Positions 28,864 to 38,100 of a DNA stretch of 64,000 nt are shown here, one piece after another (the first letter of the stretch is position 1; each line of letters starts with the position of its first letter). Under the pieces are notes generated by a model that ran no database searches, was not told the DNA's origin, and saw only the letters and a list, made by a program, of their open reading frames with translations. Source of the stretch: Pseudomonas cichorii (GTDB lineage Bacteria; Pseudomonadota; Gammaproteobacteria; Pseudomonadales; Pseudomonadaceae); the NCBI RefSeq assembly GCF_018343775.1, contig NZ_CP074349.1:3524001-3588000 (forward strand). The letters run 5' to 3'. Both the position numbers and the translations under genes were made by a program.

Positions 28864-29991
28864 TCAGCGCTGTTCGATGGGCACGAACGTGCGCTGTTCG
28901 ACGCCGACATACTCGGCACTCGGGCGGATGATGCGGTTATTGGCGCGCTGCTCGAAAACGTGAGCAGCCCAGCCGGTCAGGCGCGAACAGACGAAGATCG
29001 GCGTGAACAGCTTGGTGGGAATGCCCATGAAGTGATACGCCGAGGCATGGTAGAAGTCCGCATTGGGAAACAGCTTCTTCTGCTCCCACATGGTCTTGTC
29101 AATGGCTTCGGAAACCGGGAACAGCACGGTATCGCCCACTTCGTCCGCGAGCTTTTTCGACCAACCCTTGATGACCTCGTTACGCGGGTCGGACTCCTTG
29201 TAGATCGCATGGCCGAAGCCCATGATCTTTTCCTTGCGCTCCAGCATCCCAAGAGTGCCCTTGGTGGCCTCGTCGGCCGATGCAAAGCGCTGGATCATTT
29301 CCATGGCCGCTTCGTTGGCACCGCCATGCAGCGGGCCGCGCAAGGTGCCGATGGCTGCCGTGATGCAGGAATAAAGGTCCGACAGGGTCGAAGCGCAGAC
29401 CCGTGCGGTAAAGGTCGAGGCGTTGAACTCATGCTCGGCGTAGAGGATCAGTGAGACATCCATGACCTTGCGATGCAGTTCGCTGGGGGATTTGTCGAGC
29501 AGCAGGTGCAGGAAGTGGCCGCCAATGGAGGTTTCATCCGTCACGCAATCAATGCGCTTGCCGTCATGGGAGAAACGATACCAGTAGCACATGATTGCCG
29601 GGAAGGCGGCCAGCAGCCGGTCCGTGGCATCGCGCTGCTGTTCAAAGCTCAGCTCCGGCTCAAGGGTACCGAGCATCGAAGCGCCAGTACGCATCACATC
29701 CATCGGATGGGTGTCGGCGGGAATGCGCTCCAGCACTTCTTTCAGTGCCTTTGGCAGGTCCCGCAGGCTCTTGAGGCGGTCCATGTAGGCGTTCAGTTGT
29801 GCCTGGGTCGGCAATTCGCCGTAGAGCAGCAGGTAGGCGACCTCTTCAAAGCGGGCCTCGGCGGCCAGTTCGCGCACATCATAGCCACGGTAAGTCAGGC
29901 CCGCACCCGCGAGGCCGACAGTGGACAGGGCAGTCTGGCCGGCAACCTGACCCCGCAGGCCAGCGCCGCTCAATACTTTTGCTTCAGCCAT
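28864..29991 (-). CDS. prpC: 2-methylcitrate synthase
   Basis: Citrate-synthase family enzyme of 375 residues condensing propionyl-CoA with oxaloacetate. The catalytic histidines are in LHGGANEAAME and MGFGHAIYK, with the aspartate in NADFYHASAY. The ATG at 29991 has GGAG upstream. The length and the context between prpB and acnD separate it from the housekeeping gltA, which is larger. Confidence 0.95.
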   Translation of the reverse strand: MAEAKVLSGAGLRGQVAGQTALSTVGLAGAGLTYRGYDVRELAAEARFEEVAYLLLYGELPTQAQLNAYMDRLKSLRDLPKALKEVLERIPADTHPMDVMRTGASMLGTLEPELSFEQQRDATDRLLAAFPAIMCYWYRFSHDGKRIDCVTDETSIGGHFLHLLLDKSPSELHRKVMDVSLILYAEHEFNASTFTARVCASTLSDLYSCITAAIGTLRGPLHGGANEAAMEMIQRFASADEATKGTLGMLERKEKIMGFGHAIYKESDPRNEVIKGWSKKLADEVGDTVLFPVSEAIDKTMWEQKKLFPNADFYHASAYHFMGIPTKLFTPIFVCSRLTGWAAHVFEQRANNRIIRPSAEYVGVEQRTFVPIEQR

Positions 29992-30084
29992 TGCATTCTC
30001 CAGTTCTTGAAATTATCGGGAATTGGCGATTCGTTTTTCTTCGCAGATGAATTCCATGCATGCCGATTGGCACAAGTGTGTACA

Positions 30085-30978
30085 TCAACCCTTCTTCTGA
30101 GCGAACAGCGCATCCAGCTTCTGCTCGAAGGTGTGATAGTCGATGGCGTCATACAGCTCCATGCGTGTCTGCATGGTGTCGATCACATTCTGTTGCGTGC
30201 CATCACGGCGAATGGCGCCATAGACGTTTTCCGCCGCCTTGTTCATGGCGCGGAATGCCGATAAAGGATAGAGCACCAGCGAAACGTCAGCGGCGCGCAG
30301 CTCATCGACGGTAAACAGCGGCGTTGCACCAAACTCGGTGATGTTGGCCAGAATCGGCACACCCACCCGATTGGCAAACTGCTTGTACATGCTCAGCTCG
30401 GTGATGGCCTCGGGAAAAACCATGTCGGCACCGGCCTCGATACAGGCCGCTGCCCGTTCCAGCGCCGACTCCAGGCCCTCGACTGCCAGAGCATCGGTAC
30501 GCGCCATGATCACGAAACTGCTATCGGTTCGCGCATCCACCGCCGCCTTGATGCGGTCGACCATTTCCTGCTGGGACACGATTTCCTTGTTGGGACGATG
30601 CCCGCAACGCTTGGCACCCACCTGATCCTCGATATGAATGGCCGCCGCGCCCGCTTTGATCATCGACCGGACGGTGCGCGCCACGTTGAACGCCGAAGAA
30701 CCGAAACCGGTGTCCACATCCACCAGCAATGGCAGGTCGCAGACATCGGTGATGCGTCGCACATCCGTCAGCACATCATCCAGCCCGGTGATCCCCAGGT
30801 CTGGAATCCCCAGGGAGCCAGCGGCCACTCCGCCGCCCGACAGATAAATCGCCTTGAACCCGGCGCGCTTGGCCAGCAGCGCATGATTGGCATTGATCGC
30901 CCCCACGACCTGCAAAGGTTGCTCACTGGCAACGGCATCACGGAAACGCTGGCCGGGAGTTTTATTGTCGTGACTCAT
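30085..30978 (-). CDS. prpB: 2-methylisocitrate lyase
   Basis: Splits 2-methylisocitrate to pyruvate and succinate, the last step of the methylcitrate cycle. The family motif [10 protein letters not shown] has the catalytic C125, and Mg-binding DVDTGFG is at about 87-93. Length of 297 residues is normal. The start overlaps the stop of the GntR gene by four bases (ATGA), so regulator and enzyme are translationally coupled. GAGGTGAG precedes the start. Confidence 0.96.
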   Translation of the reverse strand: MSHDNKTPGQRFRDAVASEQPLQVVGAINANHALLAKRAGFKAIYLSGGGVAAGSLGIPDLGITGLDDVLTDVRRITDVCDLPLLVDVDTGFGSSAFNVARTVRSMIKAGAAAIHIEDQVGAKRCGHRPNKEIVSQQEMVDRIKAAVDARTDSSFVIMARTDALAVEGLESALERAAACIEAGADMVFPEAITELSMYKQFANRVGVPILANITEFGATPLFTVDELRAADVSLVLYPLSAFRAMNKAAENVYGAIRRDGTQQNVIDTMQTRMELYDAIDYHTFEQKLDALFAQKKG

Positions 30979-31682
30979 TTCTCACCTCGGTCGGGAGCCG
31001 CCTGGTAATGGCGCTCGATGTTGCGTCTGGAAGCGCCGATATGGCGGCGCATCAATAATTCGGCCAGTTCACCGTCGCGCTCGGCAATGGCGTCAAGAAT
31101 GCGATGGTGTTCGGCAAAGGCCTGGCGCGGACGATTGGGGGTGGTGGAAAACTGGATGCGGTACATGCGCACCAACTGATAAAGCTCGCCACAGAGCATC
31201 TGGCTGAGGGTCTTGTTACCGCTGCCCTGAATGATCCGGTAGTGGAAGTCGAAATCCCCTTCCTGCTGGTAGTAACCCACTCCGGCCTGAAACGCGGCAT
31301 CGCGCTCATGGGTATCGAGCACAGTGCGCAACTCATCGATCTGTTCGGCGGTCATGCGCTCGGCGGCCAGACGGCAGGCCATGCCCTCAAGGGATTCACG
31401 AATTTCATACAGTTCGATCAGCTCGGCATGGCTGAGCGATACGACGCGCGCGCCCACATGCGGAACCCGCACCAGCAGTCGCTGACCTTCCAGTCGGTGA
31501 ATGGCCTCACGCAGCGGCCCGCGGCTGATGCCGTAGGTGCGGGCCAGCTCCGGCTCGGAAATCTTGCTGCCGGGGGCGATCTCGCCTTTGACGATAGCCG
31601 CCTGAATACGTCTGAAGACGTTTTCGGAAAGCGTTTCCGAGTCCTCGACGACGGCCGTGGAAGCCTCGACTGCATCCAGCAT
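30975..31682 (-). CDS. GntR/FadR-family regulator of the methylcitrate operon
   Basis: Transcription factor of 235 residues with an N-terminal winged helix-turn-helix ([19 protein letters not shown]) and a C-terminal FCD ligand domain (metal-type residues in DFDFHYRI and EHHRILDAI). The start is taken as the ATG at 31682 ([16 protein letters not shown]); the upstream extension contains one of two operator-like repeats and is unlikely to be protein. As first gene of the prp operon it most likely represses it and itself, released by a cycle intermediate. The ligand is not shown by the sequence. Confidence 0.9.
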   Translation of the reverse strand: MLDAVEASTAVVEDSETLSENVFRRIQAAIVKGEIAPGSKISEPELARTYGISRGPLREAIHRLEGQRLLVRVPHVGARVVSLSHAELIELYEIRESLEGMACRLAAERMTAEQIDELRTVLDTHERDAAFQAGVGYYQQEGDFDFHYRIIQGSGNKTLSQMLCGELYQLVRMYRIQFSTTPNRPRQAFAEHHRILDAIAERDGELAELLMRRHIGASRRNIERHYQAAPDRGEK

Positions 31683-31768
31683 ATTGTCGACACCTTCAAA
31701 ATTACATGAGGACAAATCTAGTAAATACGGCAATTTTCGTCAAAACAATTCTTGCGATTGTCGACAAT
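31681..31768. promoter_or_regulatory. Paired GntR operator candidates (ATTGTCGACAAT)
   Basis: A perfect 12-bp palindrome, ATTGTCGACAAT, lies at 31757-31768. A 10-base copy, ATTGTCGACA, lies at 31683-31692, directly against the start codon of the GntR gene. The two are 74 bp apart, about seven helical turns. Position and repetition fit autoregulation of the prp operon by its own GntR protein; binding is an inference. The rest of the 350-bp gap to the next gene (31769-32032) should hold the promoter of the divergent protease operon but shows nothing else I can support. Confidence 0.7.
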
Positions 31769-32032
31769 CCACCAATGCAACGGCGTCCTCCCCTACAGGC
31801 TAATGTCAATCAGTGAAGACACAAACAAGCTGCCTCCCACAACGTTATTCATAGCCCTGACTGATCGGCATTACTACGACAGGCAGTGATAACTGGCATC
31901 ACGAAACCTTCATGCTAGAATGGCGACCGCATCTGCCCAGTGCAGCTCTTCAAAGGACACGGCCTGCCAGCACGCCAGGCTGAAAAACCTGCGCTGCGGC
32001 CCTGAAGCTTTCCGCCTGTTGCGCAAGGACCT

Positions 32033-32569
32033 ATGAGACTCGAAACCCTCACCACGTTGCTCTGTCTGCTGTTTCTTCCTGCCCTGTGCGCTGCCGCCAA
32101 CAAGACCGTCTACGGCCTGAACGAATACGCCAGACTCACCAACATTGACCTTGAGGTCGCCGCCAAACTCGACACCGGCGCAAAGACCGCATCGCTGAGT
32201 GCGCGTGATATCAAACACTTCAAGCGCAACGGCGAGAACTGGGTCAGGTTCTACCTGGCCATCGACAACAGCCACGCCCACCCCATCGAACAGCCCCTGA
32301 CGCGCATCAGCCAGATCAAGCGGCGAGCCGACGATGTCGACCCGGACGACGAGAAAAAGTACAGCGCACGCCCGGTGATCAACCTCGATATCTGCATGGG
32401 TGAAGTTTTACGCACCATTGAAGTGAACTTGACCGACCGAAGTGCTTTCCAATACCCGCTTTTGATTGGCTCCGATGCACTCAAACACTTCGATGCGCTG
32501 GTCGATCCAAGTCTTAAATTTGTGGCGGGCAAGCCCGCCTGTGCCTCCGTCGTTCAAAACGCAGAGTAA
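32033..32569 (+). CDS. Retropepsin-like protease of the Zn_protease/RimB family, exported
   Basis: Protein of 178 residues annotated in databases as ATP-dependent zinc protease (PF05618), a fold now understood as retropepsin-like. A signal peptide (ETLTTLLCLLFLPALCAAA) sends it out of the cytoplasm. The key motif AKLDTGAKTASL contains the DTG of aspartic proteases; the partner segment is LIGSDALKHFDALVDPS. The ATG at 32033 begins a tight three-gene set with an inactive transglutaminase/7TM protein and a RimK-like ligase. It probably trims a peptide made by the ligase, but the substrate is unknown. Confidence 0.85.
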   Translation: MRLETLTTLLCLLFLPALCAAANKTVYGLNEYARLTNIDLEVAAKLDTGAKTASLSARDIKHFKRNGENWVRFYLAIDNSHAHPIEQPLTRISQIKRRADDVDPDDEKKYSARPVINLDICMGEVLRTIEVNLTDRSAFQYPLLIGSDALKHFDALVDPSLKFVAGKPACASVVQNAE

Positions 32570-32573
32570 ATAA

Positions 32574-34112
32574 ATGCGCTCTCTTACACTTCATCTGAAA
32601 ATCCTGATCACGTTTCTGGTGGCCCTGGGCATCGCGATCACGGCCTATCAGATCGTCATTCTCGGCATCCCGCTGACCGAGGACGAGACCGACAACCTGT
32701 GGAATATCGACGCCAAGGTAGAGTTCCAGGCCAACAGTAAAGAGTCGATCAAGATCCAGATGTTCGTCCCGCCCCTGACTACGGACTACATCAGCCTCAA
32801 CGAAAGCTTCATTTCCAATAATTACGGTGTCAGCGTCAACCGCGTTGACGGCAACCGCAAGGTGACCTGGTCCTCACGGCGCGCCAACGGCAACCAGACG
32901 CTGTATTACCGACTGGTGCTGACCAAGCGCTATGGCGCAGACAAGCCCAAGAGCAAAGGCCCGATCTTTCGCGACAGCATTGCGGTAGAAGGCGCCGAGA
33001 AAATCGCCGCCGAAGCGCTGCTTGCGCCTATTCGTCGCCACTCCGCCGATGTCGAAACCTTCATCAGCGAGGCCATCAAGCGCGTCAACAACCTCAAGGA
33101 CGACAACGCCAGGCTGCTGCTGGCGGGCGATACCTCGGCCGTCAAGAAAGCCCAGATCACCGAGCTTCTGCTGTCCATGGCCCACGTGCCGATGGAAAAG
33201 GTACACACCCTGCGCCTGATCACCGACCAGCCGCAGACACCCGAGCTGTGGCTGCGCAGTTTCAATGGCAAGGAGTGGCTGTATTTCAACCCGGACACTG
33301 GCGAAGCCGGTCTGCCGGATGACCGGCTGCTGTGGTGGACGGGCGATGAAAACCTGATCAGCATCGATGGCGGCAGAAAGGCCACGGTCAGTTTCACCCT
33401 CAATAACAGCGAAATGAACGCCATGCGGCTGGCCAAGCTGACCGATGAAAGCACCGATACGGACTTCCTGTCCTATTCGCTGTACGGCCTGCCCCTGCAA
33501 ACCCAGCAGACCTTCATGATCATGGTGATGATCCCGATTGGCGTACTGGTTATCCTGATCCTGCGCAATCTGGTCGGCTTGCAGACACTCGGAACCTTCA
33601 CCCCGGTGCTGATCGCCCTCGCCTTCAGGGAAACCCAGCTGGGCTTCGGCATCGCGCTGTTTACCGTGATCACGGCTCTGGGCCTGTCGCTACGCTCCTA
33701 TCTTGAACACCTGAAACTGCAAATGCTGCCGCGCTTGTCGGTGGTCCTGACCTTCGTCGTGGTGCTGATCGCGGCCATCAGCCTGTTCAGCCACAAACTG
33801 GGCCTGGAGCGCGGTTTGTCAGTGGCCCTGTTCCCGATGGTGATTCTGACCATGACCATCGAGCGCCTGTCGATCACCTGGGAAGAGCGCGGTGGCGGCC
33901 ATGCCATGAAAGTGGCCATCGGCACCCTGTTCGCGGCCTCTCTGGCGCACCTGATCATGAGCGTGCCGGAATTGACCTACTTCGTCTTCACCTTCCCGGC
34001 CGTGCTGCTGATTCTGGTTGGCTTCATGCTGGCGATGGGCAGATACCGTGGCTACCGCCTGACCGAACTGCTGCGTTTCAAGGCATTCATCAAAGCAGAA
34101 GACGCCAAATGA
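32574..34112 (+). CDS. Inactive transglutaminase fused to seven-TM domain
   Basis: Membrane protein of 512 residues of the Transglut_i_TM plus 7TM_transglut type. An N-terminal anchor (LKILITFLVALGIAITAYQI) leads to a periplasmic domain of about 260 residues resembling a transglutaminase but without an evident catalytic Cys-His-Asp set. About seven membrane segments then fill residues 310-500. It begins four bases after the protease stop and overlaps the ligase by four bases (ATGA). It may position the ligase product or transmit a signal across the membrane; that role is an inference. Confidence 0.85.
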   Translation: MRSLTLHLKILITFLVALGIAITAYQIVILGIPLTEDETDNLWNIDAKVEFQANSKESIKIQMFVPPLTTDYISLNESFISNNYGVSVNRVDGNRKVTWSSRRANGNQTLYYRLVLTKRYGADKPKSKGPIFRDSIAVEGAEKIAAEALLAPIRRHSADVETFISEAIKRVNNLKDDNARLLLAGDTSAVKKAQITELLLSMAHVPMEKVHTLRLITDQPQTPELWLRSFNGKEWLYFNPDTGEAGLPDDRLLWWTGDENLISIDGGRKATVSFTLNNSEMNAMRLAKLTDESTDTDFLSYSLYGLPLQTQQTFMIMVMIPIGVLVILILRNLVGLQTLGTFTPVLIALAFRETQLGFGIALFTVITALGLSLRSYLEHLKLQMLPRLSVVLTFVVVLIAAISLFSHKLGLERGLSVALFPMVILTMTIERLSITWEERGGGHAMKVAIGTLFAASLAHLIMSVPELTYFVFTFPAVLLILVGFMLAMGRYRGYRLTELLRFKAFIKAEDAK

Positions 34113-35074
34113 TCGGTTTGTGGAAGACCTGGAAAGCCCTGGAAGCCAAGGGCATCATGGGCATCAACCGGCGTAATGCCGACTACGTGCTCAAGTACAA
34201 CAAGCGCAGCCTGTACCCGATTGTCGATGACAAGATCATCACCAAGGAACGGGCCATGCAGGCGGGCATCCAGGTCCCGGAAATGTATGGTGTCATTTCC
34301 ACGGAAAAGGAAATCGACCGCCTCGGCGATATCCTCGGCCAGCATACCGACTTCGTCATCAAGCCCGCACAAGGCGCTGGCGGAGACGGAATTCTGGTGG
34401 TGGCCGACCGTTTCGAGGGGCATTACAAAACGGTCTCGGGGCGCATCATCACCCACTCGGACATCGAACATCAGGTGTCCAGCATCCTGACCGGGCTTTA
34501 CTCGCTAGGCGGGCATCGTGACCGGGCGTTGATCGAATACCGGGTCATTCCGGACCAGATATTCAAGAGCATCAGCTACGAAGGCGTGCCCGATATCCGC
34601 ATCATCGTGCTGATGGGCTACCCGGTAATGGCCATGCTGCGCCTGCCGACGCGCCAGTCCGGCGGCAAAGCCAACCTGCACCAGGGCGCCATCGGGGTCG
34701 GCGTGGGCCTGGCCAGCGGCGTGACCCTCGAAGGCACCTGGCTCAACAGCATCATCAACAAGCACCCCGACACCACCAATGCCGTGGACGGTGTACAACT
34801 GCCCTACTGGAACGGTTTCATGAAACTCGCCGCCGAGTGCTACGAACTGTGTGGCCTGGGCTACATCGGCGTAGACATGGTGCTGGACCAGGAAAAAGGC
34901 CCGCTGATCCTTGAGCTCAACGCCCGCCCCGGCCTGAATATCCAGATCGCCAACAACTGCGGGCTGACTCACCGGACCCTGGCGGTTGAGGCGCGTCTGG
35001 AAGAACTGGCACGCCAGGGGATAAAGGAGACGCCCGAACAGCGGGTGAGTTTCGTGCAGGAGGTGTTTGGTTAG
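34109..35074 (+). CDS. Alpha-L-glutamate ligase-like protein (RimK-related ATP-grasp)
   Basis: Cytoplasmic ATP-grasp ligase of 321 residues, family TIGR02291. The nucleotide-binding motif KPAQGAGGDGI is at 85-95 and the metal-binding end ELNARPGLNIQ is near 269-279. Relatives of RimK add glutamate to peptides or proteins, so this enzyme probably makes an isopeptide or peptide tag. It is last of a three-gene unit and ends 26 bp before the convergent RHS gene, with no terminator in between. Confidence 0.88.
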   Translation: MIGLWKTWKALEAKGIMGINRRNADYVLKYNKRSLYPIVDDKIITKERAMQAGIQVPEMYGVISTEKEIDRLGDILGQHTDFVIKPAQGAGGDGILVVADRFEGHYKTVSGRIITHSDIEHQVSSILTGLYSLGGHRDRALIEYRVIPDQIFKSISYEGVPDIRIIVLMGYPVMAMLRLPTRQSGGKANLHQGAIGVGVGLASGVTLEGTWLNSIINKHPDTTNAVDGVQLPYWNGFMKLAAECYELCGLGYIGVDMVLDQEKGPLILELNARPGLNIQIANNCGLTHRTLAVEARLEELARQGIKETPEQRVSFVQEVFG

Positions 35075-35100
35075 TTCAGCAGCTCCAATAGCATCAACGT

Positions 35101-38100
35101 TTAGGACACAGATTCGACATAACCCAATCGTCTCAGCACAGTAGTGTTGGAAGGATTTGTCACATCAAGAATAGTGAGCGGCCTATCAGTGTCGCTTAAA
35201 ACCTTGTCAAGTCTTTTACGTAGGCGCTGAGCGCGAGTGAGGTCTGGCTGCCGGGTAACTCTTGCAGGCAGTGCCCCAGGAGAAGCCTCAGCCAAGAGGT
35301 CATCAGCCCCATAAACTCGCCAAAACAAACCTTCATATCCGGCTACATCGGGATGAGGAACATAGGAAGAGGCTCCAGCCCGGTTCATTCGATTCACGTT
35401 TTGCAGCCTCAGAAGCTCAGCAGCATTTTTTTTATCCAGAATGCTTTTAGCATTGATCCACGACCCAACCCCAGCCACCGCACTCACAACCCCCAACCCT
35501 GCCGAAACATACCCCAAAATCGCACCTGCATCAGAATCAGGAGCAACAACCGACGCCACACCACTGGCAATCCCTGTCACTCCAGATGCAATCCCAACCG
35601 CGATCGACACCTGAGCAGACGCACTCAACGCCGCCCAACCGGCAGCAACACCAGCACCTGCCGCAGGAGTCGCCGCGCCCAATGAGGCAACACTGGCAAC
35701 AATGCCCACAATCGAAAGCCCAATCCCGATGACCGGCATCAACCATTTCGGCAAATGCCCGTCCGGATCCAGATAATTGACCGGATCCCCCAGGCAATAC
35801 GCATAAGGGTTCACCCCTCCCCGATCAAACGGGCTCAGGTTGTCCGGGCTATGAAACCGCATCAGTAACGGGTTATAGGCGCGATACCCCTGACCGAGCA
35901 GGTACCAGCCCGTGGACGGCTCACGCAGTTCGCCGTTGAAGGCGCAGCGGCTGTCCACTGCCGGTGTGTCGCTGCGATGACCATAAGCGCTATATTCGGC
36001 AGACGTGACGCTGCCTGCATCGGCCTCAGCCATTACCGTCTTTTTTGCATCGGTCGCCAGCAGAAAAGTCGCAGCCGTTGCTCCGCCCAGACGTTCGGCC
36101 AGCAAGGTATCACTGCTCCCGATAAAGGTTCGCTGCTGCGCGCCACGCAACTGGTTTGCCAGTTGCCCCTCCCGATAGAAACGCTGCTCATGAGTACCCG
36201 CTTCGCTGGAGCGGGTCAGGCTGTCCTGCGCGTCATAGCCATAATCCACCACGGCAGACCCATCGTTTTCGGACACCGCGAGCAAGCGGCCCAAGGCATC
36301 GTACTCAAGCCCGCGCCCGGCTTCGTCGAGAATCAGGTTGCCGTTATCGTCGTACTCCAGCTCGATATTGGCAGGGTAATCGACATGACTGTTACGCACG
36401 GCGCTGAGCTGGGTCGGGTCGCGCCCGGTATATTCGTAATCGGCAACATTGCTGCCACCTGCGAAGACCGTCTCAACGCTCAGGATATTATCGAGCGCAT
36501 CGAACTTGAACGTCTGGCTCTGGATCTGTTTGCCCTGCGGGTCCACAGGCGCATCAGGGCCGGAAGCCGTGTACCGCTCCAGTCGCCCCCGTGAATCGTA
36601 AACGAAGGTTTCATCACGCAGCACCGTACTGCCCTCTTTCAAGGTGCGCTGTTTCAGGTGATCGGCCGCGTCATAGGCCTGAACCAGTTGCTGTATCGTT
36701 CCTCCCGGCAGAGTAAAACTGCGCAAGACCTCACGACCTGCATCGTCATACTCCAGGCTGACACTCAGGCTCTGGCCGCTGTCCACGGTTGTGATGCTGT
36801 CGAGCAGACCCTGGGCGTTATAGCCAAAAGCCGAGACCAGCGCGCCAGCATCGAGCTGTTCGAGCCGACCGCTTTCGTCATAGCGATAAGTCTGGGTCTG
36901 GCCGAGTACATCGGTATATCTGAGCAAAAGCCCCTTTAAGCTGTAGCGATACTGCATGGCATAGGCTTCGCCGCCCTGAACCCTGCGCTCCTCCTTGATC
37001 TCGCCATTGCTGTAGTAATCGCGCTCCAGCTCCTGATCCTGCTCCTTGCTGCTCAGCAGCCGGGCACTCTGCAGGTCATAGGTGTAATCGGCCGTGCTGC
37101 TCAGCATCTTGCGCTGGACCGGTTGATCGCCCAATTGAGGCTGGTAGACATAATCAATGGCCTCGCCGCCTGGCGTATAGACCTTGCCGGGCTGTAGCTG
37201 AGCGCCTGAATACTCGAACCGGCTGACCCGGCCACCAATGGTGGAGTCGGTCATGCGCTTCAAACCATCGAATGTCTGTTCGCCTACTACCACGCCATCG
37301 ACAGCAATCGATACAGGCAAGTCCTCGCGGCTGTGCAAGGCGTAGGTCCGCTCTACCTGTGCCCTGTCAGGCAGTTGACTGATGCGCAGGCGGTCAAAGG
37401 CGTCATAACTGGACTCCCGGTAATTGCGCAACGCATCGAATTGCCCGAAGGTTCGCCCAAGGCCATCGTAAGTCGTGGTTTCGAGGCTGATACGCGACTC
37501 ATCCAGCGCCAGCCGCTCGATAGAATCAGGCTTGTCGAACAGATTGTTCACGGTGACGGTCTTGCCCATCCCCGCCTGCCACTCGCTGGTGGTGCGCTTG
37601 ATGGGGTCCTGGACCTTGTGCCGCTCGATCCCGTCCGGGCCGGTGACACTGCGCTGTTCACCCCAATCATCGTATTGGTAGGTGTTGGTCAGGGGCAGTT
37701 CACGCAATTGCAACTCCGGCTCATCCTCGACTTCCACCAGCAGCCAGTCACTCTCGGTGTCCTCGGTCAACAGCCCGCGAGCGTCGTACAGCGCGCTGTA
37801 GGTCTGGAAGTAATCGGCAGGTTTGTTCTCGTCGGCGCCCTGCCGCAACTCCTTCACCACACGGTTCATGCCATCGAGCAAGGTGCGGGTCTTGATCCCC
37901 TTGACGTTGGTGGTTTCCTGTTCGGCCTGTTGACCGTCCACGGCGCTGAGCACATAGCGATAATGGCGCGAAGCTTCGTAGAGCGTGCCAGGGGCTGCGG
38001 TTTCCTCGATGACCCGGCCCAGCGCATCGTAGCGGTAGGCGACTTCCACGTCGTTGTCGTCGCGGTTGAGCAGTGGCTGGCCGTTGAGCAGCGAGTGTTG

